DNA of 64,000 nucleotides from contig JAKPDD010000023.1 of NCBI GenBank assembly GCA_029552945.1, forward strand, positions 62,001 to 126,000, given 5' to 3'. The position numbers and the translations under genes are program-made. Every line of letters begins with the position of its first letter. Position 1 is the first letter of the stretch. This document shows, piece by piece, positions 27,332 through 41,822 of the stretch. The stretch is from Spirochaetota bacterium. GTDB taxonomy: Bacteria; Spirochaetota; GWB1-36-13; JAKPDD01. The notes beneath the pieces are model-generated. The model saw only the letters and a program-made list of their open reading frames with translations, was not told the DNA's origin and did no database searches.

Positions 27332-27704
27332 AATAAAAACTATATTAAATACTTTAAAGAAATATAAAACAATTATTAAAAACTTGTAGTTAAAAAACTT
27401 AAAAATTTCGATTATTATTAAATAATTAAAATGAAAAATATAAAATTATTCTGTATTGTAGAATTAAACTTAAAATATCATAGAACCTTAAGAAGAAAAA
27501 TAAAAAATAATTTTTTTAAAGAAAAATTTTTATTCAAATCTACTTTTTAGTATAAATTTTAAGGGAGTTAAACTATTTTTCGCAAAATTTTACACTAAAA
27601 TTTGAATTAAAAAATTTTAATTCCAAGTTCATAATTATTAAATTTAGATGTCAGTTTTATAACAGGCTTTTAGAAAATATTATTTTGTGCAAAAAATAGA
27701 TTTA
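27332..27704. other. 373-base intergenic gap before the tRNA/rplKAJL-rpoBC unit
   Basis: Extremely AT-rich, with no open frame that looks coded. It presumably contains the promoter of the following tRNA-ribosomal-RNA polymerase unit. A TATTAT hexamer at 27678-27683 could be a -10 element, but I find no convincing -35. A 20-base near-palindrome (GAATTAAAA, two bases, TTTTAATTC) lies at 27604-27623. I see no repeat or RNA gene. Confidence 0.5.
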
Positions 27705-27788
27705 GCCGGAGTGGTGAAATTGGTAGACGCGTTGGACTCAAAATCCAATGGGGGTTTCTCCGTGTCGGTTCGAGTCCGACCTCCGGCA
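27705..27788 (+). tRNA. tRNA-Leu (CAA)
   Basis: 84 nt. Acceptor GCCGGAG/CTCCGGC with discriminator A, anticodon stem TTGGA/TCCAA with loop CTCAAAA (anticodon CAA), and the long variable arm expected for Leu. T arm GTCGG/CCGAC. No encoded CCA. Confidence 0.96.
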
Positions 27789-27797
27789 TATAATACT

Positions 27798-27870
27798 GCC
27801 CATGTAGCTCAGTCGGTAGAGCACTTCCATGGTAAGGAAGTGGTCACCGGTTCAAGTCCGGTCATGGGCT
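27798..27870 (+). tRNA. tRNA-Thr (GGT)
   Basis: 73 nt. Acceptor GCCCATG/CATGGGC, D stem GCTC/GAGC, anticodon stem CTTCC/GGAAG with loop ATGGTAA (anticodon GGT), T arm ACCGG/CCGGT, discriminator T. No encoded CCA. rpmG starts 18 bases downstream. Confidence 0.96.
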
Positions 27871-27888
27871 TTATAAAGGGGTTTTAAA

Positions 27889-28041
27889 ATGAGAGTAAGA
27901 TTTGAATTAGAGTGTTCAAGTTGTAAAAGAAGAAATTACTCAACAGTAAAAAATAAAAAAAATACTACTGAAAAACTTGAATTAAAAAAATATTGTCCTT
28001 TTGAAAGGAAACACACTATACATAAAGAGATAAAAAAATAA
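27889..28041 (+). CDS. rpmG: Ribosomal protein bL33
   Basis: 50 aa, lying between tRNA-Thr and tRNA-Trp, the classic rpmG position before secE-nusG. N-terminus [19 protein letters not shown] and C-terminal [16 protein letters not shown] match L33. Cysteines: the first CxxC pair is intact but the second pair has only one Cys (CPFE), so the zinc ribbon is three-Cys. An AAAGGGG tract precedes the ATG. Confidence 0.95.
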   Translation: MRVRFELECSSCKRRNYSTVKNKKNTTEKLELKKYCPFERKHTIHKEIKK

Positions 28042-28047
28042 AATAAC

Positions 28048-28121
28048 GGGTCAGTAGCTCCAATTGGCAGAGCATCGGTCTCCAAAACCGAGTGTTGGGG
28101 GTTCGAATCCCTCTTGACCCG
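28048..28121 (+). tRNA. tRNA-Trp (CCA)
   Basis: 74 nt. Acceptor GGGTCAG/TTGACCC (last pair G-U), T8 A9, D stem GCTC/GAGC, anticodon stem TCGGT/ACCGA with loop CTCCAAA (anticodon CCA), T stem GGGGG/CCCTC, discriminator G as usual for Trp. No encoded CCA. Confidence 0.96.
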
Positions 28122-28142
28122 CATAACAAAAGAGGTTTTCAA

Positions 28143-28331
28143 ATGAAAGAGAAAAGACCTAGTTTTTTTAGTGAAGTAAAACAAGAATATAAAAATGTTA
28201 GTTGGCCCAGTAAAGATCAGGTCATATCTTCTACAGGAGTAGTTATATTTTTTGTAATTGTTATTAGTATCTTCTTAGGATTAATAGATCTGGGTATAAT
28301 TAAACTTATAGATTTTATAATAGGGCTTTAG
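28143..28331 (+). CDS. secE: Preprotein translocase subunit SecE
   Basis: 62 aa, single-helix bacterial SecE. The amphipathic start FFSEVKQEYKNVSWPSKDQVISST carries the conserved WPS motif, followed by one membrane helix. Start chosen at ATG 28143 after an AGAGG site; the longer frame upstream runs into tRNA-Trp. Followed by nusG 27 bases later. Confidence 0.96.
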   Translation: MKEKRPSFFSEVKQEYKNVSWPSKDQVISSTGVVIFFVIVISIFLGLIDLGIIKLIDFIIGL

Positions 28332-28358
28332 TATTTCAAAAAACTGGTGAGTAATTAA

Positions 28359-28934
28359 ATGAAAAAATGGTATGTTTTACAGGTAATAGTAGGTAAAGAA
28401 AAAAAGATAGCTGAAAACTTAGAAATTTTAAAAAAATATAAGAATTATGAAGATATAATTGGGCAAATAAAAGTTCCTGAAGAGGAAGTTGAAGAAAAAA
28501 CAAGTAAAGGCAAAAAAAGAAAAGTAAGAAAAAATATTCTTCCTGGATACATACTAATAGAGGTTGATTTTCCGGAAAATGATACTGTCAAAGCAAAAGA
28601 TATTTATAGAGACATAGTTACTGTAAATGGTGTTGGAACATTTATAGGTGGGAAGATAAATAAAAATGGTTTTGATTTCCCAAAACCAGTATCAGAAAGC
28701 GAGCTTGAAGAATTATTTGTAAAAATGGGCGAAATTAAAAAGACTACAAAAATAGAAAGTGTAATAATGTTTGACATAGGAACCGAAGTTAAGGTAACAG
28801 ATGGGCCTTTTAAAGATCTTAAAGGTAAAGTTGAGAAAATAGATACAGAAAGGAATAAAATCAGAGTAAGACTTGAAATATTTGGTATGCCAACACCAGT
28901 TGAACTTGATATCTCTCAGATTGAAAGAATATAA
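28359..28934 (+). CDS. nusG: Transcription termination/antitermination factor NusG
   Basis: 191 aa. NGN domain begins MKKWYVLQVIVGKEKKIAENL and includes ILPGYILIEVDF; a C-terminal KOW domain has GTEVKVTDGPFKDLKGKVEKID. NusG binds RNA polymerase and links it to Rho or to the ribosome. No extra domain. Standard place between secE and rplK. Confidence 0.97.
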   Translation: MKKWYVLQVIVGKEKKIAENLEILKKYKNYEDIIGQIKVPEEEVEEKTSKGKKRKVRKNILPGYILIEVDFPENDTVKAKDIYRDIVTVNGVGTFIGGKINKNGFDFPKPVSESELEELFVKMGEIKKTTKIESVIMFDIGTEVKVTDGPFKDLKGKVEKIDTERNKIRVRLEIFGMPTPVELDISQIERI

Positions 28935-28972
28935 AATTAAATAAAATAAACCTAAAATAAAGAGGATGGAAA

Positions 28973-29398
28973 ATGGCTAAAAAAGTAAAAGCAGTTGTAA
29001 AATTGCAATTGCCAGCAGGAAAAGCCAATCCTGCTCCACCAGTAGGGCCTGCTTTAGGACAGCATGGTGTAAATCTTATGGCTTTTTGTAAAGAGTATAA
29101 TGCTAAAACTGCTGATAAGCAGGGTTATGTTATACCAGTTGTTATTACTGTTTATGAAGATAGGAGTTTTAGTTTTGTAACAAAAACACCTCCTGCTTCA
29201 GATTTGATAAAAAAAGCGTTAGGAATTGAAAAAGGTTCAAGCCAACCTAATAAAACTAAGGTTGGTAAACTTACTAAAAAACAGATCGAAGAAATAGCAA
29301 AATTAAAAATGCCAGACCTTAACGCAAATGACCTCGATGCCGCAGTGCGGATCATACGAGGGACAGCACTAAATATGGGGGTTGAGGTAGAGTCTTAG
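28973..29398 (+). CDS. rplK: Ribosomal protein uL11
   Basis: 141 aa, normal length. Opens with [32 protein letters not shown], and the C-terminal RNA-binding domain has [26 protein letters not shown]. Part of the GTPase-associated centre. AGAGGATGG lies before the start; rplA begins 25 bases after the stop. Confidence 0.98.
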   Translation: MAKKVKAVVKLQLPAGKANPAPPVGPALGQHGVNLMAFCKEYNAKTADKQGYVIPVVITVYEDRSFSFVTKTPPASDLIKKALGIEKGSSQPNKTKVGKLTKKQIEEIAKLKMPDLNANDLDAAVRIIRGTALNMGVEVES

Positions 29399-29423
29399 CC
29401 CTTAAAGCTGGAAAGGAGATGAG

Positions 29424-30107
29424 ATGAAAAGAGGTAAAAAGTATTTAGAGGCTTTAAAGAAAATTGACAAGAACAAGGCATATTCTATTTCAGAAGGTGT
29501 TACACTTGCCAAACAAACATCTTATGTTAAGTTTGATGAGTCTATAGAGATAGTAATAAGACTAAACATTGAACAAAAACACACAATAAGAGGCAGTATG
29601 TCTCTCCCTAACTCTATAGAATCAAAAGAAAAAAGGGTTGTGGTATTTGCTGAAGGCAATTATGCAGAAGATGCAAGAAAAGCAGGTGCAGATTATGTTG
29701 GCCTTGATGATCTTATTGAAAAGATCAAAGGTGGCTGGTTAGAGTTTGATGTAGCCATAGCTACTCCTGATGTAATGAAATCATTAGGTAAACTTGGCCC
29801 TATACTTGGGAAGCGAGGTTTAATGCCAAACCCTAAAGACGGTACTGTTACACAGGAAATAACAAAAGCAGTATCTGAGTTTAAAAAAGGTAAAATAAAT
29901 TACAGAGCAGATAAAACCGGGATAGTGCATAATAAGATAGGTAAAGTTTCTATGGATGATGCTAAAGTCCTAGAAAATATAAAAGCTCTTTACGATGAAA
30001 TCTTAAGAAAAAAACCTTCAGACATAAAAGGTGAATACATAAAGTCTATATACCTCTGTACAACAATGGGCCCTGGAATAAAAATTGATAAATTAAGTCT
30101 AAAATAG
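29424..30107 (+). CDS. rplA: Ribosomal protein uL1
   Basis: 227 aa. Contains the L1 signature GPILGKRGLMPNPKDGTVT and FKKGKINYRADKTGIVHNKIGK. L1 of many bacteria represses rplKA by binding its leader; I do not see an obvious 23S-like L1 site in the short rplK leader. Strong AAAGGAGATGAG site. Confidence 0.98.
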   Translation: MKRGKKYLEALKKIDKNKAYSISEGVTLAKQTSYVKFDESIEIVIRLNIEQKHTIRGSMSLPNSIESKEKRVVVFAEGNYAEDARKAGADYVGLDDLIEKIKGGWLEFDVAIATPDVMKSLGKLGPILGKRGLMPNPKDGTVTQEITKAVSEFKKGKINYRADKTGIVHNKIGKVSMDDAKVLENIKALYDEILRKKPSDIKGEYIKSIYLCTTMGPGIKIDKLSLK

Positions 30108-30123
30108 GTATTGGAGGGAATAC

Positions 30124-30639
30124 ATGCCAAGTCAAAAAAAGATTGAAACAGCAAAAATATATAAAGCTTACCTGGAAAAATATTCTGACTTTATATTCAC
30201 AGAGTATAAGGGCTTAACAGTAGAAGAGGTAACAAGTTTTAGAAAAAATATAAAAGATAAATCTTCAAAATATGTTATAATAAAGAATAAGGTATTTGAG
30301 AAAGCTTTACAAGAAAAAAATCTGAATATAAACAATATAATTGGTCCAACAGGTGTATTATTTTCAAATGACATAGTAAATGCTGCTAAGTCTATAAAAG
30401 ACTTTATAAAAGAACCATCAAAAAAAGATAAATTATCAATAAAAGGTGGTTTTTGTGAAGGTAAAATAGTGGATGCTTCTTATGTCCTTGCATTAGCAGA
30501 CCTGCCAAGCAAAGAAGAGATAATAAGCAAATTGCTTGGTACTTTAAACAACCCAATAAGCAGATTTGTAAGGGTTATAAACAATCCTATACAAAAATTG
30601 GTTTTTGCTTTAAAAGCAATAGCTGAGAAAAAACAATAA
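30124..30639 (+). CDS. rplJ: Ribosomal protein uL10
   Basis: 171 aa stalk base protein binding L7/L12. Typical text: YKGLTVEEVTSFRKNIKD, VIKNKVFEKAL, GPTGVLFSNDIV, and a C-terminal helix that binds L12 dimers. Only 16 bases separate it from rplA, so the long L10 leader found in many bacteria is absent and the gene cannot have the classic L10-binding leader directly upstream. Confidence 0.97.
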   Translation: MPSQKKIETAKIYKAYLEKYSDFIFTEYKGLTVEEVTSFRKNIKDKSSKYVIIKNKVFEKALQEKNLNINNIIGPTGVLFSNDIVNAAKSIKDFIKEPSKKDKLSIKGGFCEGKIVDASYVLALADLPSKEEIISKLLGTLNNPISRFVRVINNPIQKLVFALKAIAEKKQ

Positions 30640-30665
30640 AAAAATAGAAAATCAGGAGGCTTAAA

Positions 30666-31046
30666 ATGGAAAAATTAACAAAAGAACAATTAGTAGAAAT
30701 AATAAAAAGTATGACTATGGTAGAAATAAATGAGCTTGTTAAAGCTTTAGAAGAAGAGTTTGGTGTAAGTGCTGCTATGCCAGTAATGGCTACTGCTGCT
30801 CCAACAAGTGGTGGAAGTGCTGCCCCTGCTGAAGAAAAAACTGAATTTGATGTAATACTAAAAGATGGTGGTGCTAATAAAATTAATGTAATAAAAGAAG
30901 TTAGAGCTATAACTGGATTGGGTTTAAAAGAAGCTAAAGATCTTGTAGAAAAAGGTGGGAAAGTAATGGAAGGTGTTGCAAAAGATAAAGCACAAGAGAT
31001 TAAAAAGAAATTAGAAGAAGCAGGTGCAAAAGTAGAGTTAGCATAA
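30666..31046 (+). CDS. rplL: Ribosomal protein bL12
   Basis: 126 aa. N-terminal dimerisation region, an Ala/Thr/Pro/Ser-rich hinge (about 38-58) and the C-terminal domain with [41 protein letters not shown] and [13 protein letters not shown]. Strong AGGAGG site. Followed by a 188-base spacer holding a long hairpin before rpoB. Confidence 0.98.
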   Translation: MEKLTKEQLVEIIKSMTMVEINELVKALEEEFGVSAAMPVMATAAPTSGGSAAPAEEKTEFDVILKDGGANKINVIKEVRAITGLGLKEAKDLVEKGGKVMEGVAKDKAQEIKKKLEEAGAKVELA

Positions 31047-31055
31047 TTAAAAATA

Positions 31056-31125
31056 AGAGGGAAGTTTTCTTTCCTCTTCAAATCCTACTCTTTCATTCTT
31101 TATGTAGTATTTGAAAAGGAAAGAG
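31056..31125 (+). promoter_or_regulatory. Long hairpin in the rplL-rpoB spacer with a competing upstream hairpin
   Basis: Bases 31069-31088 pair with 31104-31123 in 18 of 20 positions (mismatches at 31076/31116 and 31084/31108), extended by 31067-31068 with 31124-31125; the loop is 15 bases. A second stem, 31056-31064 with 31069-31077 (9 bp, loop TTTT), shares 31069-31077, so only one can form. Neither has an immediate T run. In E. coli this spacer holds an attenuator and an RNase III site; an equivalent role here is inference. Confidence 0.6.
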
Positions 31126-31234
31126 TTAATATGTATGTATTTTCAGAATTATTTTATCATTATTATCATTTTTTTCTTTTTTCAGGAAGTAAAAATATTT
31201 TTTTGAAAACAAAAATTAATGTGAGGGGAAATCA

Positions 31235-34200
31235 ATGCTAAAAATTAAAGAAAAAGTAAGAGAATATATAGGAAAAATTAAAAAAGTAGACCTTGATATT
31301 CCTAATCTGCTTGAAATTCAGGTAAAGTCTTACAATGATTTTTTACAGAAAGACATAAATCCTAAAGAAAGAGACCCAGAAAAAGGTTTAGAATATGTTT
31401 TAAGAAGTAGTTTCCCTATAAAAAGTAATAATGAAAAAATTATATTAGATTATCTATTTTACGAAATAGAAGAACCAGAAAATAGCGAAGATGAGTGTAT
31501 AAAAAAAGGGATAACTTATGAATACTCTATATGGGGAGTTTTTAGAACAACAAACCTGGAGACAAAAGAAGTAAGAGAAAAAAAGATGTTTCTCTGTAAA
31601 ATCCCTGCTATGACAAAAAGAGGGTCTTTTATATTTAATGGAGTTGAAAGAACAATAATAAATCAGATATATAGAACACCGGGAATAATATTTTCTTACA
31701 ATGATATATATAATCTTTTTATTGCTAAAGTAATACCTGCCAAAGGTTCCTGGCTAGAGATAGAACTTGATGAAAAAAAAGAGGTTTTATACGTAAGAAT
31801 AGACAGGAAAAAAAGAATACTCCTTTCAACATTCTTAAAATCAATCTATTTTGATGAATATAAGGGCAAAACAAGTATCAACAGAAACTCAGATATTATA
31901 GACTTATTCTATAATATAATATTTCTAAAATTGAAAGATCAAAAACAAATAAAAGAGGTTTTTGGTGAAAATGAAAAAAATGAAGTTGTGCTCGCAGAAG
32001 ATATAATATCAGATGAAGAAGTAAAGTTTGAAGCAGGATACATTTTAAGTATAACAGATATTGAAAAATTAATAGACAGAGGTATAAATGAAATAAAAGT
32101 TATTGATCCAATAAGTCTTGAAAAAAACAAGGTACTAATTAATACAATAAGAAAAGATGATACAGAAGATCTTGATGAAGCAGCTGAAAAAGTTTTCAGT
32201 GTAATAAGACCTGGAAATCCAGTACCTTCAACAGAAAAAGCAAAAAAAGAGATATCTTCAATCTTTTTTGATCCAAAAAAATATGACCTTGGTGAAGTTG
32301 GAAGATATAAAATTAACTTAAGATTATATAATGATGAAAAAAAATATGTGGAAAGAATATTAAGAATAGAAGATATAATAGAGACAATAAAAAGACTTAT
32401 AAAAATATATACCCAGGAAATACCATTAGACGATATTGATCATTTAGGTAATAGAAGAATAAGGAGCGTAGGAGAACTACTTGCAAACCACATTAAATTA
32501 GGTTTTTCAAGGATGGAAAGAACAGTAAAAGAAAGAATGACAACAGCAGAAGATGAAGCATTAAGCCCTCATAGACTAATAAGTATAAAGTATATAACAG
32601 GTGCAATAAAAGAGTTTTTCGGAACAAATCCTTTATCTCAATTTTTAGAACAAACAAACCCATTAGCAGAAATTACTCATAAAAGAAGAATAAGTGCATT
32701 AGGTAAAGGTGGGCTTACAAAAGAGAGAGTAGGTTTTGAAGCAAGAGACGTTCATTATACACATTATGGTAGGTTATGCCCAATAGAAACTCCTGAAGGA
32801 CAAAATATAGGACTTATATTATCCCTAGGTATTTACACAAAACTGAATGATTTTGGCTTTCTTATAACACCATATAAAAAAGTTGAAAATGGTTATATAA
32901 CTGATCATATAGAATATATAAGCCCAATAGAAGAAGATAATTATTATATAGCACAGTTTGATACTAATAAAGATTCAAAAGGAAAAATAACTGATCAATT
33001 AGTTGTGTGTAGACACCAGGGAAATATAGTTATGGTAGAGCCAGAAAAAGTAAACTATATAGACCTTACACCAAAACAAATATTCAGTATATCAACAGCA
33101 CTCATACCATTCCTCGAGCATGACGACGCTAACAGAGCATTAATGGGTTCAAATATGCAAAGGCAGGCAATTCCTTTAATAAACCCTGATGCACCAATTG
33201 TAGGTACTGGATTAGAAGAAATAGTTGCAAAACATTCAAATATATGTATATCAGCTGAAAATGATGGCAAAGTAATAAAGGTTGATAATTCAAAAATAGT
33301 AATTGAAGAAGATAGTGGGATAAAAAGAGAATATCAACTTGTAAAAATGAGAAAAACAAATCAGAATACAGTTTATAATCAAAAACCTGTCGTAAAAGTT
33401 GGTGAGTATGTTAAAAAAGGTCAATTATTAACAGATGGTCCATCAGTTTCAGAAAATGAACTTGCACTTGGTAAAAATATACTTGTTGCATTCATGCCAT
33501 GGGAAGGACATAATTTCGAAGATGCTATAGTAATATCAGAAAGACTTGTAAAAGAAGATGTTTTTACAAGCATAACTTTAAAAGAGTTTATTGCAGAAGC
33601 AAGAGACACAAAACAAGGGCCTGAACTAATAACAAGAGATATACCTCATATAAGTGAAAATGCTCTTAAGAATCTTGATGAACATGGTTTAATAATACCA
33701 GGTACATACGTAAAACCAGGTGATATACTTGTAGGTAAAATAACTCCAAAAGCTTACAAAGAACAAATCCCCGAATATAAATTACTTTACTCTATTTTTG
33801 GTGAAAAAGCAAGAGACGTTAAAGATACATCCCTTAGAGTACCATCTGGATTTGAGGGTACTGTTGTTGATGTTATAAAATATGATAGGTCAAACTATCC
33901 AGACTTACCTGCAGGCGTTGAAAAATTAGTTAAAGTATATGTTGCACAAAAAAGAAAAATAAAAGTTGGAGATAAGCTTGCTGGTAGACACGGTAACAAA
34001 GGTGTTATCTCTACAATACTACCTGTTGAGGAAATGCCTTTCCTTGAAGATGGAACACCAATAGACATTGTACTAAATCCACTTGGAGTTCCTTCAAGAA
34101 TGAATATAGGGCAAATCCTAGAGGTTTTATTAGGATGGGCTGGTTATAAATTGGGTAAAAAATTTGCAACACCAGTATTTGAAGGTGCAAAAGTTGAAGA

Positions 34201-34699
34201 TATAAAAAACTTATTAAAAGAAGCAGGATTACCAGAAGATGGTAAAGTAGAACTTTACGACGGAAGAACAGGGGAAAAATTCACTGATAAAGTCACTGTA
34301 GGATATATGTATATATTAAAACTTAACCATATGGTTGATGATAAAATGCATGCAAGAAGTACAGGACCTTATTCGTTAATTACACAACAACCTTTAGGTG
34401 GTAAATCTCAGTTTGGTGGACAAAGAGTTGGTGAAATGGAAGTATGGGCATTTGAAACCTATGGTGCAGCATATACTCTACAGGAAATACTAACTGTAAA
34501 GTCTGATGATATAGATGGTAGATCAAGAATGTATGAAAATATAATAGAAGGAAGATTATCTCTTGAACCTGATATACCAGAATCTTTTAACGTAATAGTC
34601 CAGGAATTAAGAGGACTTGCTATAGATCTTCAGATACATAGTGAAAAAGGAAAAATACCTTTCAAAGAAAAAGAAATTAATCCAAATATAGCCTTTTAA
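31235..34699 (+). CDS. rpoB: RNA polymerase beta subunit
   Basis: 1154 aa, compact, without the large lineage inserts. Recognisable blocks: rifampicin region SQFLEQTNPLAEITHKRRISALG, CPIETPEGQNIGL, LGKNILVAFMPWEGHNFEDAI, KVGDKLAGRHGNKGVIS, VLNPLGVPSRMNIGQ, and the C-terminal GGKSQFGGQRVGEMEVWA. GAGGGG precedes the ATG. Relative to E. coli, positions 508-510, 515, 516 and 518 of the rifampicin region differ while Ser531 is kept. Confidence 0.98.
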   Translation: MLKIKEKVREYIGKIKKVDLDIPNLLEIQVKSYNDFLQKDINPKERDPEKGLEYVLRSSFPIKSNNEKIILDYLFYEIEEPENSEDECIKKGITYEYSIWGVFRTTNLETKEVREKKMFLCKIPAMTKRGSFIFNGVERTIINQIYRTPGIIFSYNDIYNLFIAKVIPAKGSWLEIELDEKKEVLYVRIDRKKRILLSTFLKSIYFDEYKGKTSINRNSDIIDLFYNIIFLKLKDQKQIKEVFGENEKNEVVLAEDIISDEEVKFEAGYILSITDIEKLIDRGINEIKVIDPISLEKNKVLINTIRKDDTEDLDEAAEKVFSVIRPGNPVPSTEKAKKEISSIFFDPKKYDLGEVGRYKINLRLYNDEKKYVERILRIEDIIETIKRLIKIYTQEIPLDDIDHLGNRRIRSVGELLANHIKLGFSRMERTVKERMTTAEDEALSPHRLISIKYITGAIKEFFGTNPLSQFLEQTNPLAEITHKRRISALGKGGLTKERVGFEARDVHYTHYGRLCPIETPEGQNIGLILSLGIYTKLNDFGFLITPYKKVENGYITDHIEYISPIEEDNYYIAQFDTNKDSKGKITDQLVVCRHQGNIVMVEPEKVNYIDLTPKQIFSISTALIPFLEHDDANRALMGSNMQRQAIPLINPDAPIVGTGLEEIVAKHSNICISAENDGKVIKVDNSKIVIEEDSGIKREYQLVKMRKTNQNTVYNQKPVVKVGEYVKKGQLLTDGPSVSENELALGKNILVAFMPWEGHNFEDAIVISERLVKEDVFTSITLKEFIAEARDTKQGPELITRDIPHISENALKNLDEHGLIIPGTYVKPGDILVGKITPKAYKEQIPEYKLLYSIFGEKARDVKDTSLRVPSGFEGTVVDVIKYDRSNYPDLPAGVEKLVKVYVAQKRKIKVGDKLAGRHGNKGVISTILPVEEMPFLEDGTPIDIVLNPLGVPSRMNIGQILEVLLGWAGYKLGKKFATPVFEGAKVEDIKNLLKEAGLPEDGKVELYDGRTGEKFTDKVTVGYMYILKLNHMVDDKMHARSTGPYSLITQQPLGGKSQFGGQRVGEMEVWAFETYGAAYTLQEILTVKSDDIDGRSRMYENIIEGRLSLEPDIPESFNVIVQELRGLAIDLQIHSEKGKIPFKEKEINPNIAF

Positions 34700-34711
34700 A
34701 GGAGATAAAAG

Positions 34712-39891
<5,180 letters not shown>

Positions 39892-39918
39892 AATTTTAAT
39901 TAATTAAGGATATAAACA

Positions 39919-41133
39919 ATGAGTTCTTTTTTAAGCTATGCTACTAATAAAAAGACTTTAGATGATATAAATGTATCAAAAAAGAGAGTAATATTAAGAG
40001 TTGATCTTAATGTACCACTGGACCATAATCTTGAAGTTATGGATACAACAAAAATAGATTCATCTCTTCCAACAATAAAGTACCTTCTAAAAAATAAAGC
40101 AAGCGTAATACTCATAAGCCATCTAGGAAGACCTAAAGGAAAAGTAGAAGAAAGGTTAAGGTTATTACCTGTCGCAAGGAAACTCGAAGATAAACTTGGA
40201 CAGCCAGTTTTATATGTAAAGTCAGCAGTAGGTCCAGAAGTAGAAAGAATAGTTGAAACACTAAGACCAGGTGAAATACTTATGCTTGATAATATAAGAT
40301 TCTATTCAGAAGAAGAAGAAAATGAACCAGAGTTTGCTCAAAAATTAGCTTCATATGGTGACATATTTGTAAATGACGCTTTTGGGACACTTCATAGAGC
40401 ACATGCCTCAACAGTAGGGATAGCAAGATTTCTTCCAGCTGTAGCAGGTTTTTTAGTTGAAAAAGAGATAAAATATTTTGCAGGTATATTTGAAAATCCA
40501 CAAAAACCATTCACTGTAATACTCGGTGGATCAAAAGTATCAACAAAAATAGGAGTAATTAACAGTCTTATGAAAACTGTGGATAAACTTTTAATCGGTG
40601 GTGCAATGTGTTTTACATTTTTAAAGACATTAGGGAAAAAAATAGGTAAGTCAATGTATGAACCAGACAAAATTGATCTTGCTTACCATATCTTGGAAGA
40701 GGCAAAAAAAAATAATGTAGAAATAGTTTTACCTGTTGATATCGTTGTTGCATCTGAAGTGACTAATAACGCTGAAAAAGATATAGTAAGTGTTGATAAT
40801 ATACCAGACAACATGATAGGTGTTGATATAGGGCCAAAAACAATAGAAATATTTAAAAGTAAAATTAATGGATCAAAAATGATCTTCTGGAATGGGCCAA
40901 TGGGAGTTTTTGAAATACCAAGATTCGCTAATGGTACATTATCAATAGCAAAAATAATGGCTGAAGAAAAAAATGCTATAACAATAGTTGGTGGTGGTGA
41001 GTCTGTTATGGCTACTAACATAGCAGAAGTACAAGATAAAATGACACATGTATCAACGGGAGGGGGAGCAACATTAGAGTTCCTTGAAGGGAAAAAGCTT
41101 CCTGGTATAACAGCATTAATGGACAAAGATTAA
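39919..41133 (+). CDS. pgk: Phosphoglycerate kinase
   Basis: 404 aa. Motifs: KKRVILRVDLNVPLD, ISHLGRPKGKV, LLDNIRFYSEE-type LMLDNIRFY, VNDAFGTLHRAHAS (substrate-binding), FTVILGGSKVSTKI, and the nucleotide loop WNGPMGVFEIPRFANGT with VGGGESVMA. A small N-terminal extension (SSFLSYATNKK) is present. Follows gap by 27 bases and ends the long operon before a strong terminator. Confidence 0.98.
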   Translation: MSSFLSYATNKKTLDDINVSKKRVILRVDLNVPLDHNLEVMDTTKIDSSLPTIKYLLKNKASVILISHLGRPKGKVEERLRLLPVARKLEDKLGQPVLYVKSAVGPEVERIVETLRPGEILMLDNIRFYSEEEENEPEFAQKLASYGDIFVNDAFGTLHRAHASTVGIARFLPAVAGFLVEKEIKYFAGIFENPQKPFTVILGGSKVSTKIGVINSLMKTVDKLLIGGAMCFTFLKTLGKKIGKSMYEPDKIDLAYHILEEAKKNNVEIVLPVDIVVASEVTNNAEKDIVSVDNIPDNMIGVDIGPKTIEIFKSKINGSKMIFWNGPMGVFEIPRFANGTLSIAKIMAEEKNAITIVGGGESVMATNIAEVQDKMTHVSTGGGATLEFLEGKKLPGITALMDKD

Positions 41134-41147
41134 TATATTTTTAATAT

Positions 41148-41176
41148 GAGGGCCTATAATATAGGTTCTCATTTTT
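41148..41176 (+). terminator. Intrinsic terminator after pgk
   Basis: Ten-base stem GAGGGCCTAT/ATAGGTTCTC (two G-U pairs), three-base loop, then ATTTTT; 15 bases after the pgk stop. It closes the tRNA-rpl-rpoBC-gap-pgk unit. Confidence 0.88.
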
Positions 41177-41347
41177 AAGTGATCCTTAAACTTTCAAGAA
41201 TAGGAAATGTTAAATGTCAAGATGAATTTATTCAAAAATAAAATTTTAAAATTTTCATTATCAAATTTTATAATTTTACACAATACATCTTAAATCTTAC
41301 ATATAAAGAAAATATAAAAAAAGAGATTAGATAACTAAACTTTAATT

Positions 41348-41812
41348 TTATATAGGTTCTATATTATACTCCAGGGCTATCTCATTACAGTTTGGATAAT
41401 GGGGGCAATTTATGCAATCAGACCATATTTTATGTGGCAATTTTGTTTTTTCTATCTGAAAAAAACCAAGTTTTTTAAAAAACTCCGGGACATAAGTTAA
41501 AGTAAAAACCCTTGTTAAACCAAGACTTTTTGCTTCTTCTATAGCTGCTTTAACAAGATCAGCCCCAATATTTTTTTTCTGATATTCTTCTTTAACTGCA
41601 AGACTTCTTATCTCTCCTAAGTCTTCCCATATTATTGAAAGTGCAACACATCCTACAATATTATTGTTTTCTTCATAAACAAAAAATTCTCTTATTCTTG
41701 TATATATATGTGATAAAGGCCTGGCAAGCAAAAGTCCTTTAGATGCGTAATAATTAAGAATTGTATGAATATCTTTTCCATTTTTTAATGTTGGTTTTTT
41801 TATATTACCCAT
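41348..41812 (-). CDS. GNAT acetyltransferase, short-form N-acetylglutamate synthase candidate
   Basis: 154 aa. GNAT acetyl-CoA site at EEYQKKNIGADLVKAAIEEAK after IRSLAVK. The C-terminus KIWSDCINCPHYPNCNE with three Cys is the tail seen on the short arginine-pathway N-acetyltransferases of several bacteria (amino-acid N-acetyltransferase, ArgA-like). It would acetylate glutamate with acetyl-CoA. The next gene upstream encodes a PII-like protein; PII regulates arginine synthesis in other bacteria, which supports the assignment. Other GNAT substrates remain possible. Confidence 0.75.
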   Translation of the reverse strand: MGNIKKPTLKNGKDIHTILNYYASKGLLLARPLSHIYTRIREFFVYEENNNIVGCVALSIIWEDLGEIRSLAVKEEYQKKNIGADLVKAAIEEAKSLGLTRVFTLTYVPEFFKKLGFFQIEKTKLPHKIWSDCINCPHYPNCNEIALEYNIEPI

Positions 41813-41822
41813 ATTCTACCTA

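Noticed and set aside
27687-27887. Open frame of 66 codons across the tRNA-Leu and tRNA-Thr genes
   Set aside because: It is a translation of two well-folded tRNA genes.
30587-31081. Long minus-strand frame opposite rplL
   Set aside because: Shadow of rplL; low-complexity product, no ribosome-binding site.
40683-41126. Minus-strand frame opposite pgk
   Set aside because: Antisense of a fully recognised gene.
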